Origin: Trichostrongylus colubriformis
Lineage: Eukaryota; Nematoda; Chromadorea; Rhabditida; Trichostrongylidae
Length of the DNA stretch: 64,000 nt
NCBI GenBank assembly: GCA_963978905.1
Contig: OZ022260.1
Span: 715,225 to 779,224 of the forward strand
Direction of reading: 5' to 3'
The notes beneath the pieces are model-generated. The model did no database searches. It was not told where the DNA came from and worked only from the letters and a program-made list of their open reading frames with translations. The translations under genes and the position numbers were made by a program. Positions within the stretch are counted from its first letter, which is position 1. Each line of letters begins with the position of its first letter. Positions 11,948 through 22,618 of this stretch are shown piece after piece.

Positions 11948-12131
11948 GTGTACCAAACGTGACACGCACTCAGAGAACTTCCATTTTCATTCTTTACTTC
12001 TAGCGCGAACAATAAGATGGACCTTAGGTACACTTATGCGCGAGTATGTAGGGTTGTCTTAATGTTACTGAATTTCGCAACGGTCGCTGACACCTTCAAC
12101 TTCAAATCATGCTGCCACTTCCTCACATCAG

Positions 12132-12201
12132 TCGCAAATGTTGGAGAAGGATCTCTGCGCACAACTTGCCCAAATGCTCGAAGTTTCGACTGCCGCATGG
12201 A
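12132..12201 (+). CDS. exon of the long + strand gene
   Basis: The 70 base exon reads SQMLEKDLCAQLAQMLEVST then AAW. Its acceptor is CTTCCTCACATCAG and its donor is GGA|GTGTAC. It enters in phase 0 and leaves in phase 1; the A completes an AGT Ser codon with the next exon. The heptad-like Leu/Met spacing suggests a helix. The donor is not a consensus type, which is the main doubt. Confidence 0.6.
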
Positions 12202-12844
12202 GTGTACACAGTTTACTAACCTTTTTCGGTTTTCACGCTTCTTTTGTCTTCTTTATCTTTTTCATGAAATCCAGTATGTTCTTGAACTCGCTTATTTCCA
12301 GAAGATTCTAAAAAGGATCAAAAGTCTACCAAGGTACCTTGAACAGACAAGCACGATCAGTCTCAAATTGGAAGTCTAACCCGTTTTGCTAATTGATCAT
12401 CGAGAAAGATAGAAATATAAATGTTATTCTAATCTCAGGCATTTTTCGGTCCTGCTTGCGCTTTCAGACTTCTCAAATGTTTTCATTGTCATTACTATCC
12501 AATTAACGGCAGCTTGACCATCCCTGGACTATTGCACGGGTCAGTTGCTACTAGCTGAAAATCGGAAATTTCATGTGTTCAAGACCAGGGCGTGGTCCAA
12601 CAATTGTTCGACAGAAAGCTGTGAGTGACAGACGGGCTGATCCACCACGTAGCCATCCATTATGCAACCCACCGGCATTGGCTCCAGCTTTTTGCAGCAT
12701 TTTTTGTTTCATTTTGCTTCAACATGCTTTCCACGTTCTGCTCAATTCTGTTTGTGGCCTTGCACTAGTTTTGTTGTTTGTGGCCTTGCACAGGCGCAGT
12801 GAGCCATTGCATCTCTGAAAGTCTGTTAATGGCTTTAATTTCAG

Positions 12845-13019
12845 GTATCATGACACTCATAATTGAAGAAGGAGGTTCACAGAGTGCCGATATGCCAAAA
12901 CGACATCACGCAGCAAACTCGCTTGTTAAAAAATTCCCATCGCTACAGGTAGCATTCCTTGAAACAGTTGTTCATGTCAATCAACGCTCAGATTCTTCAG
13001 TCTCGATCAAGTGCTCGCA
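12845..13019 (+). CDS. exon of the long + strand gene
   Basis: A clear TTTAATTTCAG acceptor opens IMTLIIEEGGSQSADMPKRH and the frame continues through NSLVKKFPSLQVAFLETVVH to KCS before the donor CA|GTAATG. Only this frame is open at the acceptor. It enters in phase 1 and leaves in phase 2, both matched by the neighbours. A 43 base internal stretch (12949-12991) could be an optional intron, since CAG|GTAGCA and AACGCTCAG bracket it; reading through keeps phase with the next exon and is preferred. Confidence 0.65.
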
Positions 13020-13944
13020 GTAATGTAGGAATTCCCACTAAGCAATCAATTGAATGAGCACTTAGACATTAGTAGTTCAGTGAGTATTCCCACGCCGATA
13101 AAATTAATATTAGACGACCGAAGTGGCGCACTCGACGGTTAACTGAGTTTAGAGAGTGTAGTACAAATTGATAAGAGGATGCTAAAAGCAACGTCAAATG
13201 AAGTCGATTTGGACAATGGTGTGGAGGTAGTGGTGATTTATTTGAAACGTGGCAGCTTTTCGTTCCCATTCACCCTTACTGCGTTCACTTTTCTCTGCTT
13301 TGGTGGATAATTGTGTTTACCGATATCGTTATCCTATGTACTAGGTAATATTACAGAGCCACAAAATTTTGAAAAATTTTGATTATCGATCGAACACCTT
13401 TTAACAGTTTAGCAACAGTGCACATGCCATCGTCGGTAACACGGTGAAGCTCGGGAGTCATTTTTTTCTAAAAATATCCTCAGCGCAATGTACGGTCCTC
13501 CTCTCGAAGAAGGAATCCTTCCAATTATCCAACAGCACCACATTCTTATCGTTTCACTGGTACGAATACTTGGGGGCTAAAGACTTCGGAGAAGACACAT
13601 ACACTCAAAAATGTATGCGGTTCTGGTCTTGACCATAACTTTGGTGGCATTTGCATCTCTCTCATTTTTTATGTTTTCAATATAGCTGTTCCTCAATGGA
13701 ACACGGTATCTCAGCAGAGTAGGGTGCAGGGTGGAGGTTAGAAAAAATTCATGGCAATGACAAAACCCTGCAAAGAATGTTGCTCATAACAACATTATAG
13801 CTTGACGAAACGAGCAGATGTGCAGGAAGTAGCACGGAATAAAGTTAGCCTTATTTGGAATTGTGAGAGCGTCACAGAATTGAGACTCTTAGTTAGCAAG
13901 AGACGTTGCTTTCAGTTACAAAATAGTCTTTCATTTTTCTTCAG

Positions 13945-14005
13945 ACTAAGTAATCTTAGCTGCTTTGCTATTAAGGCTTTTCAACACGTCCTCCGTAGGG
14001 GTACA
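13945..14005 (+). CDS. exon of the long + strand gene
   Basis: TTTCATTTTTCTTCAG is an excellent acceptor. The exon reads LSNLSCFAIKAFQHVLRRGT and ends at ACA|GTGAAG. It enters in phase 2, completing CAA with the previous CA, and leaves in phase 0. If not spliced it runs on 19 more codons to a TGA at 14063-14065, so a short isoform ending here is possible. Confidence 0.55.
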
Positions 14006-14065
14006 GTGAAGTTAAGGACAGGCGACTGGTTTGGCCACTTCAATAGACGCACGTGGTTCAGCTGA

Positions 14066-15189
14066 AACCAATCTGACACAGCAGAAGTGCGCTACTTCAA
14101 GCCCTTGTCCGTCTCGGAACGTCATAACCGTAGAAGTGCCATGCGCATAAATACGCAATTTTCTCGAGGATCTTCGTGTATGCATCCGCTTTCATGGCAA
14201 TACTTTTCGAGAAAAATGCAGCTGAAAACCATGACAGAGCATATGCTCTGCTGTACGGAAGGAAGATGATGCTTTCGATCGAAATGTTTCCATTATGAGT
14301 TATGGATGCCCAATCTAACTCTCAACAGCACAGATCTGATATCGTCGTTCCAGAGTGGCGCGAGATTACCAAGCTCAGCTGTTCACGTGCTCATTCCACT
14401 AAAGCTTTTCTAGGGAGTGCAAAATGTGCGGCTTCCAACGGAGACCCTTACTCAATTCTGCCGTAATCAGACGATGGTGGACATTAGAAACACAAGAGGC
14501 TTATTGCTTTAGCCATGAAGTTTCCTTCTAAATGTTTGCCACAATTACACATAGGTGCTGCTGGACGAGCGATTAATTTTTCTACTGACCATCAAAAAGA
14601 TTCTACAAAGTCATCTCTTTTCTTATTCTGTAGGGGTGGCCTTCCTTCATCATTCAACGCTCGACAAACCCTTTCACAGCTGATTGCGAGTCGAAAATGC
14701 CAAACTGCTTAGCTGCTAGTGGGTGCACACGTGGTTGGCCTTGTGACCTTGCTCATCTGCTCTCATAAACTTTCATCACACGTTACCGCAGTGATAACTT
14801 GATTCAATTATGCTCTTTACAAGAGTGAAACTTCAAAGGAGACCTGAAAGTTGCATGGGAAAGGAGACCTGAAATTTTCATAGAGAACAAACTAGCTCAC
14901 CTTGGTTACCTTGACTTTTTTGGCAGAGCTTCTGAATAAAAAAAATCGCTACATGGCCCTAAGCCTATTTCGACAAAAATTTGGCGACTCGAGACAGTGA
15001 AACACATATTTCTATTTTTTGACGCATTTGATCAGAGCAAAGAGGAGTTGTGTTTGACAATCATGACCCGCATATATTTTTGACCGCTATTATACATACA
15101 GGGGCCAAATGAAAGGCGCCTTTTTCTCCTCCTTTCTCAACATTAAATTAAATTGGTCAAACTTAGCAGATTCTGACGCGATCTTTCCA
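14066..15189. other. intronic; no further exon called
   Basis: From 14125 to 14296 the + strand is open and contains NAAENHDRAYALLYGRKMML before a TGA, but the only acceptor is the poor AACCGTAG and there is no donor, so it is left out. Nothing else stands out. Confidence 0.3.
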
Positions 15190-15645
15190 TTCGCATATTT
15201 AAGAGCACACCTCACAACATCACCAAACTGGGTATAGCTTTCCGCATGAGTAGGATTGGATTTTCTGCCAAGTCAACATGATACGTCGCCACAACTCGGC
15301 AAAATCCGCGATTTCAGCACCATCGCTCACAATCTTGCGAGGATCTGCCTACACTAAATAGTTGAGGGAATTCATATTTGGCTGGCCCCTCGAATAGTCC
15401 GTTTTCTCCAGGTTTCCAAGGTCCTCTGTCTCCAAGTACCAGCACGTGCCATTACCACTGAAATCACTTCTGTGCTGTTCTAAGCTGATGCAATAAGTGT
15501 TAAAGCGTGACGACGGCGCCGGCCGACAGCTCTTCATTTTCGTGACGGTGAAAGTAGTGAGCCACAACTGTGCCCGTTGTTTTTGTACATTTCGCTACGC
15601 ATTGCTTCGTATACTTGGTAGATGTGAACCATGAGCAAAGTAATT
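15190..15645 (-). repeat. family P TIR element, degraded copy
   Basis: Reading on the - strand from about 15645, GAGCAAAGTAATTT and the Tyr-rich GTGCTGGTACTTGGAGACAG match the copies at 16867-18085 and 59214-59953. The encoded remnant WYLETEDLGNLEKTDYSRGQ followed by IVSDGAEIADFAEL parallels them residue by residue. Terminal repeats are lost except for the inner part of one end. Confidence 0.6.
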
Positions 15646-16302
15646 TCAAGCTTCTTGATCATCACAGTTTATTCAGCGATTGGGGGAATTCGGGCGAACA
15701 GTGGAAAATGTAGTAAATATGAAAGCCGATGGTAAAAAAACGGAAGGAAATGGTCCAAAACCCGAGAATAGGACCCTCTTCCCACAGTTGATTCTCGACA
15801 CGGACCACCTCAAAGGTGTCAGCTGTTAACCGTTACACTGTCACTACAGCTCTGGGGCGCCTTTTTCGACCTGGATTTCGCTATAAGCATGCTTATTAGA
15901 CCCATAGTTTCCATGTGCGTGACTTCTTTAAGGGGTTTTCCAATAACCACATTATCCCTAATGCTGTCTTTAAACGATTCCTTTGAGATTCCTCACGAAA
16001 GCCTTGCACAATTTGCACGACGATCACCTGCGACCTACGACAGACACTTCCCATCGCCATATTCGTCAATGTGTCCAAGCCAAAGGCATCTTTCATAATC
16101 CAAGGGACACATTTCAAAATGTTTGCTGGAAAAGTTCGTTGGTTACATATACCAGTGAATCTATATTGATACCTTCTTTCCCCTCCTATGGTGAGGCTTG
16201 TCACGTTGAGGCTCTTCAAGTTGTAAGTATTATATTCTGCCAACCTAATACTACAATATACATGCAGGGTATATATGCTACACATACAGGGTGTACATAT
16301 AT

Positions 16303-16345
16303 ACAGGGTGCGACAAAAGATTGACCACATTTTGATCACTTGACC
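16303..16345 (+). repeat. possible single Tc1-like terminus
   Basis: TATACAGGGTGCGACAAAAGATTGACC follows a TA and has the layout of a Tc1/mariner end. No reverse-complement partner is found within the window, so it may be a solo end or chance. Upstream, 16256-16302 has three short CAGGGTRTA-like repeats. Confidence 0.25.
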
Positions 16346-16686
16346 TAAGTCTTACCATTTCAAATAGAAAGGAGGTATGAACACGAATTTTGTTCAAAGT
16401 AAGATGATCTGGCAAGAGGATCTACTGCAGTATACAATAATCAAATGCCCCTTGATTGAGTGATTGCTGCCAGTCGATGCGATCAAATCCAAAAATATTA
16501 ATTACAAACGGTCTGGACCCCCAAATAGCGACAACTACAGCTCAAGTGTTAAGTGATCAATGATTGGCTCACCAAATTTCTTTCCTGAACCGATACAGTT
16601 GTAATACTGCTAGGACCGCTAAACTTTTCGAAATTCCGAATAGCGATAGATCTTGTGGGAATAACAACAGTAATGCGCTAAGTGTG

Positions 16687-16855
16687 AGGCCGCCGTCAGA
16701 CTTCGATTTTGCGTCGTTGCAATTTTGCTATTGCGAATCAACGTTTCTGCGGTGTAGCAGCTCCGCACGCGAAGTTGCAGCATTGCACAATCTCGAGGTC
16801 GTAGTATCGCGTGCGGAAGTGTAACGCCGCAAAATCGCAAATATGTCGGCGGCCT
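16687..16855. mobile_element. 169 bp palindromic MITE
   Basis: The ends AGGCCGCCG are perfect inverted repeats, and complementarity continues inward through GATTTTGCG.CGTT on both sides, so the whole element folds into a hairpin. It has no coding capacity and no clear target duplication. Confidence 0.7.
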
Positions 16856-16866
16856 TATCATATATA

Positions 16867-18085
16867 CAGCGGGTGCCAAAAAAAGTAATTTTGCTCACCG
16901 CTCATATCCACCAAGCATGCAAAACATAGGGTGGCGGAAGAGATGGGGCGAAATATTCCCTAAATGTTTCTTCATAAGCAGGAGCAAGCTTCATGCACTA
17001 CTTTCACCACCATCAAAATATAGAGCCTTCAGTCGGCACAGTCGGGCTTCAGAGCACCTACTGTACCAAGGTCCGTCTAAAACAGCAGAGCTAGCTTCCG
17101 TAGTGGGTCTTTTGTGGGCATCCTCCTAAGGACTGGCCCTTCAAATCATGGAAGTCATTTCATTTCATTTATTACGTGAGGTAGCTCATGCGAGGGGCCA
17201 CAACAATGCCCAAAAGACAAAAAAACATAAAACTGTAAATCATCAGCCACAGCGGCAAACATAACGGCAAACATCAAACATAAGTAGACAAAGCAAGCGA
17301 GAAAAGGATAAAACCAAGAGAGGTAATAAAACACAAAAGCATAAAATAGAAGGACATAATCAAAGTGAGGGGCCATTATTGGTCGAGGTACTCGTCAATG
17401 ACTTTTTTGAAGGAGTAAAGACTAGCGGGAATCGCCTTCTTTTTGCTCAAAGTGTAATAAAGCGAGCAGGCGCGCAAGGAAAAAAAAGTGAAATCGACTA
17501 TTGAGCTTGGCTGGGGGCACGAGCAATTTGATTTTGCCATATCTGGTAATGGATGGTCTTGCACTATAAAACGCTCTGATATTAAGTCCCGTGAGACCAT
17601 GAAGAATTTTGTAGAACATCAGCAAATCAAACTTTTTCCTCTTGAAGGGATCAAGTCACAGACCTGCTGCTCGGACAACGCTGTTATGATCCGAAGTGTC
17701 ATTTTTTTTCATGCCTCAAACCCCTCTGCGGAGGGTTTTCGGCACGTTCTGGTTCTTAGAAATGAAGGATGTTGGGAACATGGAAAAAACGGGATACTCA
17801 AGGGCACCACCTGATATGAATCTCCTCAGGTACCCTAGGTGTACAGACCTTAGCAAGGTTATGAGCGAAGGCAGCGAAATTTCGGATTTTGCCGAGTTGC
17901 GGTGACACATTATGTTCACTCGAGAGAAGCTTTCGATCCTGCTTGTGCAGAAGGCTGTTATGGAGTGTTATGATAGTTTGAGGTGTGTTCTTGAATTTAG
18001 AGATGGTAGTACCTCGTTAGATTCTGCTGAAGTTCGACTAATATGGCGTTGAAAGTGGAGGAGAAAAAATTATGTATTTTTCATA
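16867..18085 (+). mobile_element. family P TIR element with nested LINE
   Basis: The left end CAGCGGGTGCCAAAAAAAGT follows TA and matches, base for base over more than 30 bp, the end at 59953. Downstream sequence aligns with the 59 kb copy to about 18085, where the right terminus is eroded. Removing the LINE insertion at 17158-17652 restores colinearity. The interior carries a damaged conserved reading frame with GTFWFLEMKDVGNMEKTGYS and SEGSEISDFAELR. TA target and CAGGGG-type ends point to the Tc1/mariner superfamily. Confidence 0.7.
17158..17652 (-). mobile_element. 5'-truncated CR1-like LINE
   Basis: On the - strand the segment encodes the C-terminal tail of a CR1/jockey-clade reverse transcriptase (FYKILHGLTGL, then LNSRFHFFFLARLL in a shifted frame, then SLYSFKKVIDEYLDQ). 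It ends in TAATAAATGAAATGAAATGA, the short-repeat tail expected of CR1-like 3' ends. AAGTCA is duplicated at 17152-17157 and 17653-17658, consistent with a target-site duplication. It sits inside the family P element. Two frameshifts and heavy truncation make it dead. Confidence 0.75.
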
Positions 18086-18104
18086 TATAAATATAAAATT
18101 CCAG

Positions 18105-18181
18105 GTATCCCAGTACCCGGTTTTACTATTTTCCAACACGGATACCGAAGAGCAGCCGGCTCCAGTGGTCTGTAAGGCGAG
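18105..18181 (+). CDS. exon of the long + strand gene
   Basis: The acceptor ATATAAAATTCCAG and donor AG|GTTAGT bracket 77 bases reading VSQYPVLLFSNTDTEEQPAP then VVCKA. It enters in phase 0 (from 14005) and leaves in phase 2 (to 27799). It lies only about 20 bp beyond the eroded end of the family P element, so its branch-point region is transposon-derived or immediately adjacent. The acidic, Pro-containing sequence suggests a linker after the helical part. Confidence 0.6.
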
Positions 18182-19957
18182 GTTAGTTCAGTATTCCATG
18201 ATGTCTTTTAAACTTCAATGCTCTGCGCTATCTGCCTTTGATTCTCATGACAATCTTAAAGTGAGACTTTTTTCTCAGAGCAGTACCGAAAATGTTTTTG
18301 TTATGTATCAGTAGTTCGCCTATTTAACTCCAACCTTTGCCTTTTCTTGCTCGACACATGTCGTATTTCTAAGGTAATATTTTTTCTAAGTAGTGGCACT
18401 GGACATTTTAGAAAAAAGGGAAAAGGAAATGCAACTGTTATTCCTTGTTATTTTTCGTTTTTTTTTTTGTTTTTTGATCACTCTAGATTTTTGGCCATTT
18501 AGAATCCGTTCTTGTTCTCGTGCTTCCTACCTAATTTCGTGCGCGTGTGCGTCTTGACATATTCTACGAGCGTGTACAAACTCATGTCGTCCATTGAAAA
18601 TGTCATTTCTCGAGAATGATACTTGGTTCTCATTCTGGCAATGCTTATGTGAGGGCTCTCATCAATGACTTCATTTTATAGTGATCAGCTAACTAGGCGA
18701 TTCCATTCATGTCTCGCACGGTCCACGTTACATCATGCGCTCCTGCTCTCAGCGCATCTTGCAGTCATCTGGTTTTTCCCACGCTGCTCTTTTCTTCCAA
18801 AGTGCAATTTAAGTTCATCACATCTGTATAAGGCATGTGTGAGACAACGCAGTAAAAAAGAACTAACAAACAGTGTAAGTAGCAAAGGCGATCAAACCTG
18901 ACAAGAAGAATATTCTAATCGATCAGTCACCGAAAACATGGGACTATTCACTTTCCGGTATCTTGTTGGTTACACAGCGCTTAACTGGGTATCGAGGTAG
19001 GGAGGGAATTAAAGTGAAGTTTTTGGCACAGAGGCTGATTTTGGAACAAAGCGAAGTTTTCATGGACCCTCTTTAGCTTTCGAAAACGACATTGTTACGA
19101 CGTTGGGAGAACTAAACCTACTCTTATCAAATCAAAGTTTCTTCGTCCCACTTGTATAGATGGAAGTTGTGGGTGCTTATTCTGTGTAGATGCATTCAGT
19201 ATTTCGGAATACAGGGAGCCACTGATCTCCATAAGCGGTCTACGAGTAAAATTAATGGTTCCAGGAAGCAGACTAAGTCAAAACAAATTTTTTCATCCTG
19301 TCATCCTTGGAAACGCTCCTTCTGCAAATCCCTTTCTGAGCTCCTTCCTTATGAAACAAATATATAAGAGTCAGTCAATAGGGCAAAAATTGCTTCGCCA
19401 AATGTGACGATGGACTCTTGCACACAAGTTGACCGATTATGTACGATCACATTTGTGATGGAGCTGGGTGGCCTTTAATATTCACAATTTTGATTTTTAA
19501 CGTTTTCTGCTATGTAAACATGACGCTTGATAACCCGAGGACGCGTCTGTACCCAGCGACCATGTCAAAACTGACTATTTAACATTCAAACTCTGTGGGT
19601 TTCCGACACTCGGAATAGAATCCTCCCCACGCGCCCTCCACCTGGAATTCATTATAAGATGAAGGTATGAAAAGCGAATATCTTATGGAACATGTTCGTA
19701 TGCCCTCTGTTGTAACCGTCTTATTAGGCAACACTGAGCCGGGTGTGTCTCCCTACATTAAAGATGCACCGCCGGTGTTACTTGCGACGCGATGCATGCG
19801 AGCTTGGGGCACCGTATATATCAAGTCATTTCATCATCGGTAATGCCGCTTTTTTAACGAAAATTCTTCCCGTGAATCTATGAATCATGCGAGATGTCAT
19901 ATATCATTCGAAATATCTGCACTATACGACGGTTTGTTTGGATATGTGAATGGGCTG
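18182..19957. other. intron; nothing supported
   Basis: First part of a 9.6 kb intron. I see T-rich runs around 18450 and no exon or structured repeat. Confidence 0.35.
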
Positions 19958-20195
19958 ATTTCCGGGTGACGGTTGGGACACTCGAATCTAGGCCATGACC
20001 CTGTGACAGCCTGTGGCTTTTGCCCTGTGACATGAATAATTCAGACAACTTGACTATACTACGGAACAGACTTGCAAGGAGGACACGATTTACATGAACA
20101 AATTATCTGAACTATTTATGACACAGGGCAAAGGCCATAGGCTGTTGCACGGTCACGGCCTAGATTCGTATGTCCCAACCTACACCCCTGATTTC
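19958..20195. mobile_element. foldback element, about 90 bp arms
   Basis: GGTTGGGACACTCGAATCTAGGCC... at 19971-20049 is repeated as a reverse complement at 20101-20183 with about 85% identity (GGTTGGGACATACGAATCTAGG). The loop is about 50 bases. No target duplication is evident. Confidence 0.7.
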
Positions 20196-20423
20196 CAGGC
20201 TGGCGAAGTGGTAGGTCCAGACGATAAAATTTGACCATACGGGCAATCGATTGAAACATTGTATTCCACTTCGCGAAAAACCATCGACCATGCCCGTGCG
20301 TATTTCGGACCTCCTTTAAAAGTCCCACTTGATCCTTTTTCGAATTTCTTTTCCGAGAGCACTAGGATCTAATCGCTTTGACAAATTTCCTTCTAAATTC
20401 TTTGCTTAACATTGCTTTTTAGA

Positions 20424-20698
20424 GGGTGTGGGCAAATATTCCAGCGAATCGCTTCGCGGCGTACCGCTCGCGGCGCCATCGGCACGACTTGCCGAATCGA
20501 TTTTGCTGTTGGGAGCCTGGCAGAGCGTGGCTGCACTCCACCCATGCCACACTGTCTCCCCAGCCATGCCGTCCTGCGTCCTCCATCCGTGCCACACTGC
20601 CTCGCTTGAACCCTGCCATGCTCTGCCACTAGACTGGCACTCGCCACGCCGCTCGCCGCGGGCGGCCACGCGATTCGCTGGAATATTTGCCCACACCC
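20424..20698 (+). mobile_element. Mutator-like MITE with perfect TIR and 9 bp TSD
   Basis: The 29 bp ends, starting GGGTGTGGGCAAATATTCCA, are perfect inverted repeats. CTTTTTAGA is repeated exactly at 20415-20423 and 20699-20707, a 9 bp target duplication typical of the Mutator (MULE) superfamily. The GC-rich interior holds diverged internal repeats around CCRTGCCACACTG. Perfect ends and an intact duplication point to a recent insertion. It is non-autonomous. Confidence 0.88.
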
Positions 20699-21039
20699 CT
20701 TTTTAGAACATTCGAAATGACTGTTTGGGTTTTATCGACGATATGTTTAACTTTTATATTGACTGGGATTAAGACTTAATTTCTTAGGAACCAGTTGGCA
20801 TTGTTTCAAACATTTATCTTTCAGCAGAAAGTTGAAGAATTCGGACGATGAGTGCATTCGTCCCTGCTCATGTCTTCTTGAGGTTTCACCACTCTTTCAG
20901 CGGACTGTTTCTGAAATCTTTCTGTCCCATGTCCTGTCGAAATTATAGAATTCTGACGAAAAAAATCAAATCCAAAAAAGACACATGTATTGACATGTAT
21001 TGACTGGTTTTCGTGGAGTGAAATATAGTGTTTTAAATT

Positions 21040-21185
21040 GTTTGACGGTCTTGTCAAATTTTGTTGACCGGGCTTACCACTTTACCAGCCTGAAAATCGG
21101 CTCCATTACACAGAACTCGGCAACTGAACATAAGTTTCTGCAGAGCGGAAAAATCCTCTCTGGATAATGATATACTACACGATAA
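21040..21185 (+). repeat. partial arm of foldback family E
   Basis: The stretch aligns with the terminal arms of the 22619-24098 element (CCAGCCTGAAAATCGGC..., then GGATAATGATATACTAC against GGATAATATATGACATG). It is a solo arm fragment next to the mariner-bearing foldback. Confidence 0.5.
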
Positions 21186-21192
21186 ACTGCAT

Positions 21193-21875
21193 ATACGTGG
21201 GTCACTATTTATATTTCGGGAATAGGCAATACTATTATCAGGGGAGTAAATCTGATGGTTCCATCGTAAAGTTCGCCTTTTTTTAACTATATACCCCATC
21301 ATTCAATTTGCCGCACGGCGCTTTTGTTTATTTTATAAGTTTTCAAAAATGTTGAAGTTACAAGTCTTTTTTGGTGGATTGGTCAAATTGTGTGGGTTCC
21401 AACGGAAAAATATTTTCTGCAGATCCATGTGTTCAAGTAAAATTGCATGTTCGTTGGTGGAAATAATGTTTAGGGATGCCTCAATCTTAGGATGGGTGAC
21501 ATGGCGATCTTGCTTCATCATATTGCACACAGCATCGATGTTTTCGGAAACAACTGCTAATTTTGGACATCCTTCACGAATCTCGTCGGGAAGCGGACTA
21601 CGGCAATTATTGAATTCTCTACACCAACGATACACTGTGGTCTTTGACGGAGCTTCATTACCAAGGTTTTTAAAAACTTTTTTGAAATTTCATTTTCATT
21701 CCCTGAAAAAACAAAATTTTTCAGATGAATATGAGGTAAACAAATAGCGCCGTACGGCAAATTGAATGATGGTGTATATAGCTAAAAAAGGCGAATTTTA
21801 CGATGGAACCATCAGATTTACTCCCATCATAACAGTTTTCTCTATTCCCGAAATATAAATAGTGACCTACGTATA
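21193..21875 (-). mobile_element. mariner remnant in 138 bp inverted arms
   Basis: Positions 21193-21330 and 21738-21875 are inverted copies of each other at about 90% identity. They include CCATCATTCAATTTGCCG and the outer segments GGTCACTATTTATATTTCGGG and GTAAATCTGATGGTTCC. Between them lies a mariner transposase N-terminal fragment. Ordinary mariners have inverted repeats near 30 bp, so arms this long are unusual. Confidence 0.75.
21345..21725 (-). pseudogene. mariner transposase, N-terminal part
   Basis: The - strand encodes the mariner N-terminal helix-turn-helix region: KVFKNLGNEAPSKTTVYRW, then LPDEIREGCPKL, ENIDAVCNMMKQDRHVTHPK and IEASLNIISTNEHAILLEHM, with FFRWNPHNLT at the linker. 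This is the DNA-binding half; the catalytic domain is absent. A frame change occurs near VYRW. Mariner ancestry is clear from the V-x-R-W, REG-P and R-V-T motifs. Confidence 0.85.
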
Positions 21876-22618
21876 ATTTTTCCGAAAAAATTTCGATTCA
21901 CAAAAAACGACAGCACTGGTGGAATGAATGGTTGCGTTCTCAGTCGGTTTACGGGGTCTACGACATAATATTTTGAGGTGATCGTTCTGAGACTTGATTA
22001 CATACATATGTATCGTATCCTTGTCTCGCAGCCCAACTCCGGCCTAGCGCACTGTTGATAGCAAAATCTAGTACACTAGCCCGTAGCGGACCTGGAATAA
22101 CAGCAGTTTGGCCCCCACTCCGCGCTGAGGTTCCAAATGGAAACATGTGTTAATTGTTCAAAAAGTCAATATATGAATAATTTGTGCTGTATATGTGCAA
22201 TTAATCAAGAAATTCCTGATACTTTTAGTCGAGCGCCACTAGGTGGAAAGACACAATCGGTTCACATCTCATCATTTTCATAAGGTTTACGATTTACGCT
22301 TCTACATTGTGTCCACGCTACATAGAATGTATATGTATGCACATATACTGTAAATCTTTTACAGAAACAACACAAAATTTGTTTAATCAGCTATGTACTT
22401 CTTCACTGGTAAGCTAGGTGCCCGCAAACTTTCGCTGGAACACTTGTCGGCGTTGTCCAGTAAACTGACCACAAATACGACATTCACTTTTTGGCGCCGC
22501 TTCAAAGCAGGATGTTATACCGTTCGTGGGTAGCATCCATCTTGCCGGTATAAACTTCGCGCTCCAAAAGATCTCGCAACTTTCTACTGCGATCATCCAT
22601 GCACCCGACATTCGTATT

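Noticed and set aside
12004..12043. Exon-like ANNKMDLRYTYAR between CTTCTAG and GTATGT
   Set aside because: It needs phase 2 on entry, which the 11947 donor does not provide; skipping it leaves a consistent chain.
12949..12991. 43 bp intron inside exon 12845-13019
   Set aside because: The sites CAG|GTAGCA and CGCTCAG exist, but splicing gives phase 1 at 13019 and mismatches exon 13945, whereas reading through fits.
14125..14296. Open + strand stretch ending in TGA that could be a last exon
   Set aside because: The only acceptor is poor and the 14005 donor has a better partner at 18105.
16256..16302. Short CAGGGTRTA repeats as a telomere-like or satellite seed
   Set aside because: Only three imperfect units; more likely simple-sequence drift near a Tc1-like end.
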